A DNA stretch of 64,000 bases from Chrysomallon squamiferum (GCA_012295275.1 CM022665.1:10798976-10862975), one strand, 5' to 3'. Numbered from the stretch's first letter, positions 24,129 to 38,364 are shown. Program-made: numbers and translations. Notes: generated by a model from the sequence alone, not told the origin.

Positions 24129-25267
24129 AAAATAATAATAATAATAATAATAATAAAAAACAAATTTCAGAAAAAAATAAAAAGTATAAAACACAAAGCA
24201 AATGAACTTGATCTCCGATTTCGATAGCGTAGCACATATAAAAATAATTTGTTAAGAAATCTTGAAACTCCTTTTTCGCTATTTTTCACATTGTATTTAT
24301 ACATCTGATTATTAACCGTGGCTTTTAATAGTTTTGACTGTTAGCTCATAACAAATAGTTACAGAGCAATAAAAAATATAATAATAATAATAATAGTAAT
24401 AATAATAAGATTTTGGCTGGTTATAGTTTCGATTTTTTTGCTCTGGGTCAAAAATGTATTATCATATGACTGACTCTTCACTTACATTAACGATCTTGCA
24501 TCCATAAAATAAATAAATAAAGAAAGAAAGAAAGAAAGACATAATCAATATGGATGTTAGGAACGCAACCGATAAAACTTGCAACACTAATATCAAAGAC
24601 AGGGTCTGCAATGATATCGAATATTCCGTCCGCCATTGTTTAGAGTTCCCGGGTACAAATTGACCTACATTGGATGAAGTTCCATTCTCAGGCAGATCAG
24701 ACTTTTTTACGACATGCTATCTGCGATACCATCTTGCATGGGATTGGAGAACGGCTCCCGTTTCACGTCAAAGGTTAAAGGGTTAAACGAAACCTTGTTT
24801 CGCAGATCGCTTCTTGCTTCTCCCTGACATTTGACGGTTCGGATCATATTTGCTGATTTAATCAGAGTTATATGATACGTTCCAAATAAGCATTGTTTGG
24901 TTAGAAACTATGGGCACAGAGGAATCGAATTCGAGAGACCAGTTGTGTGTTGTAATATCTGTTCTTCTGTTTTATGGTTCCGAAGATCTATATGCACGCA
25001 CTTCGTAACCTGTGAGGATTGCATGAACTGCTCACCTCTGTGAAGTGATATCCGAAACATATTATTTTCATTTAATTTGGCAGTCTCTGTTTTCATTTAA
25101 TTTTTTTTTCCTCCCTCTCTCTCTCTCTCGCTGAATTCATTACATAATGTCACTAAGTTAAAGTTAGGTTTAGGATCTCAGTTTATACACTATTTTTATT
25201 ATTACTTTTTTATTTACTTTACTTTAATTTTATTTGTTTTTCTTATTACACACTGACCCACGACTTT

Positions 25268-25269
25268 TA

Positions 25270-25330
<61 letters not shown>
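25268..25330. repeat. Poly(A) joined to (CA)n
   Basis: About nineteen A are followed directly by 44 bases of CA dinucleotides. An A-tail next to a microsatellite is a common scar of an old retroposon, though no body is visible. Confidence 0.9.
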
Positions 25331-25335
<5 letters not shown>

Positions 25336-26588
25336 ACACAAAGAGAATTTATTTTATTTAATTAAATAGAATACTTATAAGGTTGTTTATTTATTTATAT
25401 ATTTAAGATTATGCATTTTATATATAAGAACGTACATTCAGTTTATGTATTAATGTCACTTATGCTAAATGAATTATTTTTTTTTAATTTCTGATGTTGA
25501 TGTAACTGAAGCCAGCAGATGTTAATACAATGCATATATTTACAACAGAAAATAAATACAAAAAAATAAATAAATAAATAAATAATTAAAAAAAAATAAT
25601 CCTGGCCTGTTTCTGCAAGTAAATACACGCTAATGTCCTGCTTACAAACCAACTGTCATCAGCCTTTTATACTCTTTGTGTTCTGTCAACTGTATCCAAC
25701 GAACCTTAAAAACATAAAGGTCCCACATTATTATTATTATTACTACTACTACTACTACTACTACTACGATTAGTACTATTATTATTACTACTACTACTAC
25801 TACTACTTCTACTGTTATTATTATTATTGTTAGGAGTCATTTGTTTATTCGTTATATTTAAATAATGTACAATTACTGATTAAAATGGCGGCTTCTTTAA
25901 AAAGAAATGCTTTCTATTTGTTTAATATGTTTGTTAAATTTCTGTAAATACTTTTTGTTTCCTGTTGTTAACAGTGTCTTTTGTGACATAAGTGTGTAAA
26001 ATATTAATATATTTATTATATGTATATTAATTTGATATATAAAGTAATAACATTTTTAGATTTTCGTCCTTTTGTTTCATTTCGTTTCGTTTCTTTTTAT
26101 TTGATTTATTATTTATATATTTTTTTTTTTTTATTATTATTGTTATTATTATTAATTTATTATTATTATTAATATTTTCATTATTATTATTATTAATATT
26201 ATTATTATTTTATTAATTAATTATAACGCATTATTATTTAAATCAATTGTGCTGTGTACATTTTGTATATTATAAATTAGTGCTAGAATTATGACTTTCC
26301 CCAAATAAACAGCTTTTAGCATTGTTTGGTTGATGTATGTATGGTACTGTGTATTTTTGTATGTGTATCTATATGTCTCACTGTCTGTGTAATTGTTTTT
26401 ATGTGATACAGTCTTTACTGTTCATACGTGGGGGGGGTCTCCAAGTTTTAGCATTTTCAAAAACCAATTAACTTTATTTTTCGAATGTTCGAGTGTTCAT
26501 ATATGTGTGTAACGGTGGCATTATTATTATTTTATTTTATTTAAAAAAAAAAATTCTTGTCTTTTCTTTCCTTTTTGCATCCATTTGT

Positions 26589-26592
<4 letters not shown>

Positions 26593-26659
<67 letters not shown>
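26593..26659. repeat. (TC)n microsatellite, 67 bp
   Basis: Pure TC tract, one of two within 800 bases. Confidence 0.97.
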
Positions 26660-26662
<3 letters not shown>

Positions 26663-27262
26663 GTCAGGCCTTCATACTTTAGTTAAAACAAGAGTTAAGG
26701 TCCACACATTTTACAACCATTCGCATTTTGTAGACTTCAGTATGAAGAGAAGCTTTAACTGTTCAAATATAACTATTCGTTTGATTTGATTTGATTTTCT
26801 TTTTTCTTTCTTTCTTTTAATATTATTTTTTTTTTTTATTTATTTATTTTTTTTTTTTTTTTTTTTTCCGTTCATATAAACTTTAGGTGCAGTCAAATTT
26901 GTAAATAAACTCTACAAATTGTTTTTCGTTAGTAAGATTATATTAAGATTTATACCCGCAATTATGTATTATTTTGACCGTAACTTAACTGTTACCTTCA
27001 AATTGTTATTGCAAAGTTCCTATGAAACATGATGTAGATATAATTTGTATTGTTTTCTGTTAGCGCAGCTTCAACCAAAAATTTTGTAACTGTGAGCTTT
27101 CGTCTCCAATAGCTAATAAAAACGAGTATTAATAATAAACATTGTCTGTTGTTTATCTACCTATATGTCTATATGTGTACATGTATTTAACTATCGCTGA
27201 ATCTTGTGTTTATCACCCAGTTTGTTATCATACACGTACATATATATATACATATTATTAAA

Positions 27263-27264
<2 letters not shown>

Positions 27265-27353
<89 letters not shown>
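27265..27353. repeat. (TC)n microsatellite, 89 bp
   Basis: Pure TC tract, the longest in the window. The Arg-Glu open frame on the minus strand is an artefact of it. Confidence 0.97.
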
Positions 27354-27355
<2 letters not shown>

Positions 27356-28969
27356 TTCGATGCTTTTATTTTCTTGATGTTGTAATTAAAGAAGGAAATC
27401 AGACAGAAAAAAATAGACGAATCGACAGCATCATTTGACAAAGCCTTTGTTCGTTACATTGTGATGAATGAATATTTTTTTTTATAAGTGTACGTTTTCG
27501 TAAAGGAATAATTTAATTACATTCTGCATACGTCTTTTTGTTGTTGTTGTTTTACGTCCATTGCTAATTACTAAGAAAGTAAGACAACAATGAAGTCCAG
27601 TTAAAAAAATATTTAGTTCTCTCCATTTTTGTGACGTTGTGACGTCATCGCGTAGAGGAATGATCGATTCGCTCTGTTTCTTTTAGAGCTGAAATATAAA
27701 AATATTTAAAAATTTAATATTAATAATAATAATAAAATACCGTCACTGGTAAGACACCTCATTTTAGTAAAATTTTATTTGTGTACAAGTGACAAATACA
27801 TTGTTTTTATGCATAATATCAAATGAAATTCGACACAGGTAATTTTTAATATGCATCTTCCCAGAGATAAAAACTATAAAAAACAAAACAAAAAAATACA
27901 ACAAAAAAACAACAACACGAACTTTGATAAACTGGACAACTAATCTAAAGCCAGCTTCATTTCTCCCAGATTTTATGACATTTTACATCGGTTGAAATAT
28001 TCATTGATTCTATACCTGTACCGAATATATTAAGGTTTATGTTGCATACATGTATATATTCCAAACACACACACAAACACACACCATCCAGAAATTGAGC
28101 TTATATATGCATGCATGCATACATATAATTTAGTTCACACACAGATATATTTGTACAAAAGTACGTGTTCTAAAAATGTGCACATGCATAAATGTTGTAA
28201 TGCATGCAGCTATTGCATATTTACAAATGTATTTGAACCTACGTGTCAGTACTTCAATAGGAAAGCCATATATTGTTTTCGTTTCATTTTGAGTATGTTT
28301 AATAAAATGATGGATGTCTACTACAAATGGATATCAATGTCAGCGTCGCCCAGTTTTTCATAAGATCATTTTTGATGGTATAGTAATCCTATAATCCTAA
28401 CTGCTTATCTTACACGGCCTCAATCGACTTCTCGTCGGTTCTTTTCATACTTTTTAAAAATTAAAAATTAAAAAAGTTTGGATCCGATTGCTTTTTGTTT
28501 CAATGCACCTGTGACGTTGATTTCGTGCTGTTTTTCTTTTTTTTTTTTTAAAATGCCAAAAATAAGACAAATTTTCTTTGAATTCACATCGTGATTTATC
28601 TACGATTGGCGTCATTCAGCTGAGAAACTTAAAACCGAAATGCACAGCCTGATTGGGAAGATATACCTGAATATGACTTGTAATTCTATACGTGAAGATA
28701 AAATCGAGTAACTAACACCAGGTAGTGCAAATAATAATATCTTTGTTCAACAACACTCGTATCATGACACGATATAAGAGGTTATACGGTGTTCGTGTTG
28801 CATGCATAATGTTATGAAACGAGCTGAACCAAGGCCGAGCATTTCCAGAAGTCAGATCATATTTACTTAGGACTTAGAAACGTTATCTATTTTCCAGCAA
28901 ATGGAACAACCCATCAAGTTCTTCAGTTTCAAAATCTGATGTAAGAAGCTTTAAAACCAATATTTTTAC

Positions 28970-29190
28970 TGTTAAATAATAAAGCGGTGGTTTACAGCTG
29001 CTGTTGACTGTACTTTTGTTACCTACGTTGTAGCTGATGTTTCTTAATAATTGTTAAATAACAAAGTGGTGGTGTATAGCTGCTGGTGTTAGCTGCATCG
29101 TTGTAGCGTACGTTGGTGCTAAAGATGTTTAATAACCACTAAATAATAAAGTAATTATTTATAATTATTGTTTTTAGCGGTATTGTTGTT
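28970..29190. repeat. Three-copy tandem repeat, period 81-86 bp
   Basis: 'gttaaataataaagcggtgg' (28972) recurs as close variants at about 29053 and 29139. The following 'tagctgctg.tgttagctg' and 'gtagc..acgttg' words are shared by the first two copies. Confidence 0.65.
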
Positions 29191-31017
29191 GCTACTGTAA
29201 TTGTTCATGTTGGTTAGTTTAATATTGGCAATGCACAACAAAATAAGAGATTGTTAAAAGTATATAAAAGTTTGTACAGTATTTACACAATACGAACAAC
29301 AACAAAACTGAATATTTTCATTCCATATTCGAAATAATGTTTAAAAGAAACAATTAAAAGGCTTTATATATTATTTCATAACTTATTATTAGCAAAGGTT
29401 GGCGGAAAACCAAATAAAAGGAACTCTTGGGAAACTTGTATTTTGGCTTACTTACCCCTTATTTTTCCCTCATACTTTATTTTTATTTAGTATTATTTTT
29501 ATTATTTTATTTATAATTATTATTTTGCATTATGGAAAACTGACAGTATCGCTTTTAACTTTTTTATTTGATAAAATGTAAATAGCATCAGGCTGTTGTT
29601 ACTGTTGCTGTCGTAAGCAATCCGAGCGCTAACGCACATATCCAGTGGTCGTTTATCTTGCAAATTAGAAGATAATGCTATTTATAGTAACATAAAAATA
29701 CACATCTGTCGCCATTTACGTGAAGTATTATGCAAAACAAACGATTCGCAGACGACTAGGTGGTCGTCGTCTTGAAGAAGAAACTATTGGTACATATGTG
29801 TTGTTACAGATAGAACTGTTTAATTTAAGTCAACATAAACAAAAATAGTTTGTTATACGTTTAATGCTATGATAATACATTTAAAATATACTCACATCCA
29901 TCCTTCCATATATATATGTAATTTGTTTGTTGTGATCTTTGTTGTGTTTTTGTTTTTTTTGTTGTTGTGTTTTTTTCTTTTTTGTTGTTTCGTTTTACCA
30001 ATTTTAACAGTTCAATCAGATTCTCGGACATACGTTTTCTGTTTTCCAGTGTTATACATGGACGTTACAGGATAATTTTTATCATATTAAACATCCCATA
30101 ACGTTTTTGATAGGTTTCACAAAGAAATGAACTAGTTTCCATTTCAAAATATATTTGAAGACCTTTTCACTGATAGCACCAGATCTGAATCCCTTCAATT
30201 AAAAATTGTTATCTACCACATGCGATATAATAGATTAAGAAAAAATAGAAATAAAATAATTTCCGATTTTTATTTCTGAAAAAATTAAAATAACATATAC
30301 CTTTCTTTTCTTTCTTTCTTTCTTTTTTTATTTTATTTTTTTCTTTCATAATAATCAACTTCTTATTCATCTTTTTGCATCTGTTCACTCCACCCCTTGG
30401 CACCGATCTAACCCTATCATTGCTGCACCGCCATATTGAATTACGTACCACCTGCTCAGAAAAATGAAGAAAACTCCATGCCTCGTCACCTTTCACCAGA
30501 GAGGAGTCTTTTAAAGTCGCCTTACGGTCTGTCACGCGATCGTGTCTAACAAAAGCTTTATATTGTTATGGCACAATGTTCTTAAGTCTACTGCCATCTA
30601 ATACTTGATGGAACCCGAGGCGTGCTTCGTCGTTATATATGCTAATCCGCTGGCTTGGTTTGAAGATATAGTTACAAGCCAAAAGTACTCGTTAACAATC
30701 ATCGGAGGCGTCAAGTTCGTTTCAAAACGAGTTCAAATCACTAAATAACAACTACACTTTTTTTGACGAGGGATAAAAAGAAAAAGAAAGAAAAAAAATC
30801 AATGATAAGCATTTAAAAGTGATCTCATAAGCAGTTAAAATGAAATGAGTAGACGACAATATTCCAAACCAGAGTGTATTCAGATCATTTAAAAATGATA
30901 CGGAAAATGAAATAACCTATATGAAACAGGTCAACGATGTTACTTATTTTATTATTTGAGTGAGCAAACTTTTACTGCCCAAGTAACTGGCTTTGGTTTT
31001 GTTTGTTTGTTTTGTTT

Positions 31018-31058
<41 letters not shown>
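31018..31058. repeat. (TTG)n microsatellite
   Basis: About fourteen uninterrupted TTG trinucleotides. A shorter run lies at 31088-31100. Confidence 0.93.
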
Positions 31059-31059
<1 letters not shown>

Positions 31060-32892
31060 TGTGTTTTAATTATATATTTATTTATTTTGTTGTTGTTGTT
31101 GTTATTTATTTATTTATTTTCAAAACTCGGTTTAGTGACAATTTTTAATCTCTGCGTTACGGTAAATTTCTGAAACTAGTGGTTATATGAATTCCTGAAA
31201 TAACTGAAATGAAAGTTTTATTAGGTAGGAAAATACAAATAACATCATTTATTAACACCAAACACAAAAAGTACAACAATAAACCAGAAAAATTTACTAT
31301 AAATGTATATTAGTATGTAAAGTAGATACTGCTCCTGAAATGTTTAAATTCGTATCTGTTCGTCTGTTGGTACAAACTTGTGTAACAGTAAGAATTATAC
31401 ATTAGCTTTACTTTGAAATATTTTGCATCAGTTGGTCTGACGCTTTTTTATGTCAGCATAGTTACATTTAGCAAAACATTGGCCATCAGACGTACATTGA
31501 GCAATTACAGAACGTTGGATAGATGGATGAGAAGTTAGGTGGATAGATAGATAACTGACAGAGAGATAGGATGATAGGACAGATAGGCAAGTAGATATAT
31601 AGAAAGATAGATAGACAGGTAGACAGACAGACCGACGGATAGATGGTAGGTAAGTAGGCTGAAGGACAGACACACAGGTAGGTAGGTAGATAGGTTGATA
31701 GACAGATAACAGTTTCGACTGTATGCTGACACTGATAAAGTAATGTTGTTGTTTTTGGGGGGTTTTCCTATAACGTAAAAATCATTGTTCAGACTACAAA
31801 ATATATTAGTAATTAATACATCCATTGAGGTAGACCACATTTTCCCAACAAATACTGGGTGCGCCAGTAAAATCCAATTAGTCCAAAACACAGTAATTTA
31901 CATTTTTTTAAGCCGAGTTCAGAATTAGGGACGATGCTAAAATGCCAACTGCTAACTTAACCACTACGTCATCGAAGTTTGTTAAAGCCTATTAGCTGAT
32001 TACTGTTTTTCAGTTTAACCAAAAATACACAAAATTCTATTTAATATTTTCGTTTATTTCAAACGATATAGCTTCAGCAATTACGATATCTTTACAATTT
32101 ATAATTTATATTTAAAGCTTTAAGTATATTAAAATTAAATTCTCCTCTTCGTCATTTGAACTGGTCACATATGACAAGAGACCTTTAAACAATACACTTC
32201 ACCGGCGAACCAGGATTCACATATAATAAATGAAAAAAAAGAAAAGAAATATTAATGAAAATAAAAATATTGGTCTGCAAAATATTGGATGCATGGGATA
32301 AATACTGTTTTTTAATATATATATATATATATTTACAACTGATTAAATGTAATTTATATTACTGATCTCATGTTGGACTTACTACCAAACAGAATGTCTG
32401 CCAAATAGAATGTCTGCATTATATAGAACGTTCGTTAAAGAACTGGGTCCCAATAAAGAGTATTTGTTCTATAAATATGTACCAGAAATAAATGTTAAAT
32501 CTAGTGAATAGTCATAATTAAATTTTGTTATTAATTCTGATTTACATTTGGGGGAAAAAAAGAAAGAAAGAAATTCATTGGATATTATTACCTTAATCAC
32601 ATAAAAAGCCCCAAAAAACAAACAAGTAAATATGATCATTCGTCAGAACAAATTATTTCAATATATATCTGTTTCAGAACTATAACAGTCATTAATTTGT
32701 TTAAAAACATAAAGATAAATTCAGATACTGCATAAAATTCGGAAATTTAATGTTATTTTATATATATAACAATTATAATTAGTTATAAGATAATACAGCG
32801 TTTTGTAATAATTGTTTTTATTTATTTATTATGACCTCTCTCTCTACTATGTATGTGTGTGTATGTACGTGTATGTGTATATATTTATATAT

Positions 32893-32929
<37 letters not shown>
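32893..32929. repeat. (CA)n microsatellite
   Basis: CA dinucleotides of 37 bp, about 660 bases before the SAP18 start codon. Confidence 0.93.
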
Positions 32930-32936
<7 letters not shown>

Positions 32937-33593
32937 ACTTACATATGTACATTTGAATCAGATATTAAATTAGCTTAATGTTTCATTTTCGTAACAGACG
33001 TTTGAGAAATGGCTAAAATGGTTTAAATGATCTAAGGGAGAAAACCGCATTTATTGTGGGGGTTTTACGTAACTTTTTATGAAAGTTAGACTACCCCTTT
33101 TAGGGCAGCTATAACTAACATAACATATCCTTCAAGCAATTTTCAAAAGAAATTCAATATTTCTTTATTATTATTATTATTATTATTATTATTTAATTTT
33201 TAAAATAACTGGTGGTGGTGGTGGTGGTGTTTGTTGTAGTAGTAGTAGTAATAGTAGTAGTAGTAGTAGCAGCAGCTGCACTGAGTTTATTAACGTATCA
33301 CGTAATCGTATTGTCACTATTTATTATTTTTTTATATTAAATTGTGTTACAAAGAAATTGTCTGAAAATAGAGAAATGTACTCAGTAACATCTGTTGTTG
33401 TTGTTGTTTTTGTTGTTTAAATAATATTAATTTCTTACACCATTACAACTTTTCTTCTTTTTAAAAAATATAAACTCACTAATGCAAGATACTTATAACG
33501 ATGCAGTACCGCTAGTAACTGCAGGCGAATATTGTCGATGTTGAGATGCTCGGAAAAGACTAGGAGGAATTTCACATAGCCAACAAATCAGCC

Positions 33594-35467
33594 ATGGCAT
33601 ATCAAAGAAGCTTGGTCGAATCTTTAGTTGTTGAAGAAACCAGAGAGCCCCAGAAGCCAATTGACCGAGAGAAAGTAATGTACTTTATGCTGTTTATGAC
33701 AAGATAGTTTTGATATCTTTATTACATTTTCAGACAAACCGTAATGTTTCATAAATGATTCAAATAAATGCGATGTTCACAATTCTTCTGATCTCGAAGT
33801 CGAACACCACTTTAAGTTTAACTTTTCATTCAAAATCAAGATTAGATGGTTTGCTCGAGGAATGATGGATTGCCGGACTAATTATCCTTATCATTCAGCT
33901 TTATTACTTTTTAAATTTGTTTATCAAAAGTTCGTGATATGTGCTTTTCTGTTAATAGAAGATCCACGTACACACAGTGAATGAGTGATACTCTCAACTC
34001 TGTTACCCAAACTTACAATGTTAGTGTTAGTACACTGTTAGTTACTGTTAGTATCTGTGTTACTGCAGTGTTAGTCACTTCTGCAGTTTTGATTTGATAC
34101 AGTAAGCTGAATAACAAATAATCATAAGGAAATTATGATGATCATATCATCATACACAATAAAAGTTGAGAGGTCCCACGCTGATAGTCGCTGAATAAAT
34201 AATTATAATCGTCCATGGAATGGAGTTTTAATCTTTAATATAGATTGTTTATGATTGACTCCTGATAATAGTATTAAATTTGTTGAATAAAATACAGTTA
34301 AAACTGTCTTTCGTTTACTGAAATGATTTTAACTACTATGGCCATTTTTCATTTATCTAGGATAACTTTTTATAAACTATCAAATTACTCCATGTAATAT
34401 TTATTCAATAGTATTTGATGTAAGATTTTATGAATGTGTATGCATTAATGCATTCATGTATTAAATTGAAATTATTGGTTCTTACTGCATTTCTGAGCAT
34501 AAGCCAGTTCTAAACATAAATATATACATTTAACAAGAAAATGGTAATTTTATCTCAGTGTGTCTAATAAATTTAACCTTTCTTGTTTTCTCTGTTGTTT
34601 TAACCATTAAATAGTTGTGTATGAGAGTTTCTGAAATGAAACCATTAGATTGTATACAACATTAATGTAAATAGTTTAGTTATATTTCTCACTTTCAGAC
34701 ATGTCCTCTGTTACTGAGAGTATTTTGCAGTACAGGTCAACACCACAGACTCAGTGAATTCACCAGAGGAAATACTCCAACCAACGAACTGCAGATTTAC
34801 ACTTGGTATATAATAATTATATTAAATGTTAAAAGATAATATTCTTTTGTTATGGGAGTTTTCATAGTTTTATTGAACTTGTTACCTGATCAAGACAAGT
34901 GCTGTATCATCAAGCAAAGTTAACCAAGTAATATTTTTTATAACTTAAGATTTTGTAAAAATGATGATATCTGTACCTATATATAAATGCATATATTTAC
35001 AGATAAATTTTAAGTGCTAAGCTTTGAAATTATATTGAAAAGCATTTTTTAAAGGTTAGTTTTGATCTTTCCCTTGTGTAGTTAATTTTGTTACACAATA
35101 ATAGTGTATTTCATATTAGTGCAGATACTAAAGTAGTATGATGAACAGAATGATCAGATGTCTGTAATTTCATTTATTTCTTGCCAGGCTGGATGCAACT
35201 CTGAAGGAACTGACCAATCTTGTAAAAGAGGTGAATCCTGATGCTAGGAGAAAAGGCACATTCTTTGATTTCGCAATTGTATACCCAGACCCGAGGTCCC
35301 CAACTTATCGTCTGCGAGAAATTGGCACAACATGCTCTGGTCGAAAGACTGCTGATGATTCAGTGACTTTGGCCATGAAGAAATTTCAGATTGGAGATTA
35401 TCTGGACATTGCAATTTCCCCGCCACGTCCAGGACCTCCACCATCAAGAGCAAGAAGGCCGTATTAA
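33594..35467 (+). CDS. SAP18: SAP18 (Sin3-associated polypeptide 18), complete, 3 exons
   Basis: SAP18 is a nuclear adaptor with a ubiquitin-like fold. In the known family it joins the Sin3-HDAC co-repressor and, with RNPS1 and Acinus, the ASAP complex at exon junctions. Exons are 33594-33674, 34699-34805 and 35188-35467. Phases fit (0, then a split Trp codon), all introns are GT-AG, and the product is 155 residues against 153 in human. The short first exon ends in 'PIDREK' and joins 'TCPLLLRVF', exactly the junction sequence of the human protein. Further family motifs are 'HHRLSEF', 'NELQIYTW', 'FDFAIVYPD', 'REIGTT', 'SGRKTADDSVTL', 'FQIGDYLDIAI' and a C-terminal proline-rich 'RRPY'. Nothing is missing. 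The gene converges on TOLLIP. The start is chosen because it is the first ATG in frame and the length matches. Confidence 0.97.
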
Positions 35468-36094
35468 ATATTTCTGCTCAGATGACATGAATGCAGATAT
35501 CCTGTTGATGTTATGTATTAGACATTTTTTAATATGTATTTTATGAGAACGTTCACTTTTTACAGATAACAGTGTTTCATTGATTGTTGAAACTTTTCAG
35601 TGCATATTAAAGAAGCGTGTGTTTATCATAGGTTGCAAAATGTATATGTCATCATCACGTTCTTTTTTGTGTTGTGTCATGTATGTTACATCACCTGATC
35701 ATTAAATTCCATTAGTTAATTGTCAAGGATGGCATAACTACCTAAAAGAAGTAGAGAATTTCTGAAAATTAGAATTCTGGGTGAATTTAAATAAAAAAAT
35801 TAAAAGTGACTTCCCAAGCTGATAATTTTAACAGCTGATAGATTACATACATTTTTTTATTTTTTTTATTATCTTTCACCTGTGCAAGAAGTGTTCTTTA
35901 TTTTTGAAATTCTATTAATAGTTGTAAATATTTTCTGAGCCTAATTTTTATGGCAAGTTAGTTTTAATCTACCATTATTGATTCAAGTGTAACTACACAA
36001 GTATTTCCAAACAAAATCAATAAGTAATGTCAACTGGTGTTATATACCAGTATCATTATCTCCTATGTTATTTTTATCTCTTTGATGTCAAGAA

Positions 36095-36100
36095 AATAAA
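36095..36100 (+). terminator. Candidate SAP18 poly(A) signal AATAAA
   Basis: AATAAA lies 628 bases after the SAP18 stop and is followed by a GT-rich 'gtcgtgtgttttttttc' about 20 bases on, as expected for a cleavage region. Confidence 0.5.
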
Positions 36101-37395
36101 GTAGTTTTGCTTTGATTTATGTCGTGTGTTTTTTTTCAGTATTAGAATTACCTTTTAAAATAACGAGAAATTTACAAAAATAAATTCTATGAAATAAACC
36201 ATATTAAACTATTATTTTTACTCAGATATGTCTAACATGATTACAATGGAATAAAATAAAATAAAAATAAGCACATATATACTATTCTTTATGCATTTTG
36301 CTTTTTCTTATCCCCTCCCCCACATTTCTGCTGTTACCAGAACAAAATACCTTGTAGAAAATGTTTTCTTGCTTTGTAATTTAAAAAACTAATACTGTAA
36401 TTTCCAGTTATTTCAATTTATCTTACAATAACTCAGTGTATTAATAAAAATGTCCATTTGCTGTTAAAAATTGCACAAGATCATATGTAGTTTTTTGTTT
36501 TGAATTATAGGTTGACATTCTGTCTTCGTTGGATATCAAATATTTATCTTCACAAAAATGTTCATGAGAAGTTAGAAAACGAGCTATTTTTTTTTCAGTT
36601 ATGAACTGAATTCTGAACATATCCTGTTTAGTATATACTCTCTACCTAAATTTAATATTCAAACACTGAAAAGAAGATTTAACAGTGGTTGGTTTTCTTG
36701 AATATTTATTAGCAGGATTTATGAAAACACATTTAATAATATGAATACACTTTATTACTACTTTTAAAAGATTAACAGCAGTCATATAATATAGATATTT
36801 TAATTCAGATGATGATCTAAAACGATCAAAGGATATTGATTCTTTGCTCACAAAGATTCTTCTTTCAATCAATCTATTCCTAATTTAAATGACTATATAG
36901 CATATTAATTTTAATGATCTGTCACTGAACTTTATTTTTTACATTAAACTTAATAAATAAGCAGAGGGTTATATTTATATTATATGATTATTATTATACA
37001 ATTGTCAAAACTGATATTGAAATGTTTTGATTATCATTTTAAATCATTTATTTATTTATTTTTATTATTATTATTTAGTTCTTTATCAGATTTGGTCATC
37101 TCACAGTATAAAGTTGTGACCTTGCTAATTAAAACTATACTGCAGTATGATTTTTACTTCTGACAGACATCTTGGACACAATTCTAAATTCTAACCAAGT
37201 ACAGTTCCTGAGTAATGTAATTTTTACATATATTACTCACATTTAAAATATACCTGTTTAGGTACATATGTTGAATTCTCTTAACATTTGACTGTGTAAC
37301 AATCTTTATTGACTGTAAAGTATAACAATGAAATAACAAATCTAAGGAAAGTCACAGAAACCATCTTTCTCTTTTGTAATGTCATTTTATAAACG

Positions 37396-37426
<31 letters not shown>

Positions 37427-38364
37427 TTTTTCTGTTTAGTATATGAAAGAAAATAACAGCCTTCATACATCTCAGGCATTTTATAACACCACCATATTCT
37501 ATTGTTAGTAAAGGTTTAATGTATTCAGTTACAGATAAAGAATAAGTGTATAAAATGTTCACAGTAGGAATGTTCTGACATTACAAGGTAACATATTTCA
37601 ACTATTTATTATTTTGTAAAAATAAATTTTACAATAATTTTATACATATATTTCTAGAAACCATGTTATTAACCATGTAACACTGAATACAGAGACTGAC
37701 CATCTAATCACAATTATTAAACAGAAATCTGGATCATTATTTTTATTAAAAAAAATTCAACAATGATTTAGCCATCAAATTAAAACCTGATCTGTATCTT
37801 TAAAAAAAAATATTTTTATCTACCATCAAAATACAATCAGACAAATATATTATAAAAAATACAAGCCCAAACATAAATGATTTTTTTTCCAGTATGTTTA
37901 ACTAATCATGCAGCAGCTTAGAAACTTATTTGTATCACAAAGTAAAATAATATCTAAAAATAACAATAAAATAATCACTCAGAAAGTAATAAATATGTAC
38001 CAATATTCATTGTATTTCTGTGGTTTTTCAAATTCAAGAACTGTTGCAGAATTAATGGTTTAAATATTTTAATTAAAAGGTTAAACAAAACATTAACAGA
38101 ACAAAATCTGATATTAAATATCAAATTTAACAATAAAAATTTAGAATAAAATAATTTTGATAATTATTATAAATAATTGATTAATTGTGTTTTTTTGTCT
38201 TTTATATAGAATATTTTAATAATGTAGATTAATCACTGAAAACAAAAAAAAATGCAATAACTTGACCAATAAAAACAATTTTCACATTATTTTAGTACAT
38301 TATACATCTATATATATATATTTATATATATATATATGAATGTTTTAAAATATATATCAATTTC
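36101..38364. other. Intergenic and 3' UTR sequence between converging SAP18 and TOLLIP
   Basis: Very AT-rich with no supportable exon. It probably includes the TOLLIP 3' UTR on the minus strand; the exact poly(A) site is not clear because tttatt words are abundant. A poly(T) tract of 28 bases sits at 37396-37423. Confidence 0.65.

Larger units (their letters stand above)
21345..33593. other. SOBP 3' UTR and intergenic DNA up to SAP18
   Basis: The first 1 kb or so is probably SOBP 3' UTR. A candidate AATAAA is at 22209-22214, but several others exist. The rest has no supportable exon. Repeats: poly(T) 21791-21813 and 21922-21942, a roughly 48-bp minisatellite 22350-22632, (CA)-rich 23171-23300, (ATTT)n 23605-23644, poly(A)+(CA)n 25268-25330, (TTA)/(CTA)n 25730-25830, (TC)n 26593-26659 and 27265-27353, an 81-86 bp repeat 28970-29190, (TTG)n 31018-31058, GATA-like 31515-31705, and (CA)n 32893-32929. 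Complex islands lie near 24560-25100, 27620-27660, 28350-28960 and 30360-30720. Confidence 0.7.

Noticed and set aside
31900-31980. Possible minus-strand SINE fragment ('gtggttaagttagcag')
   Set aside because: Short, diverged and lacking a recognisable B box or tail.
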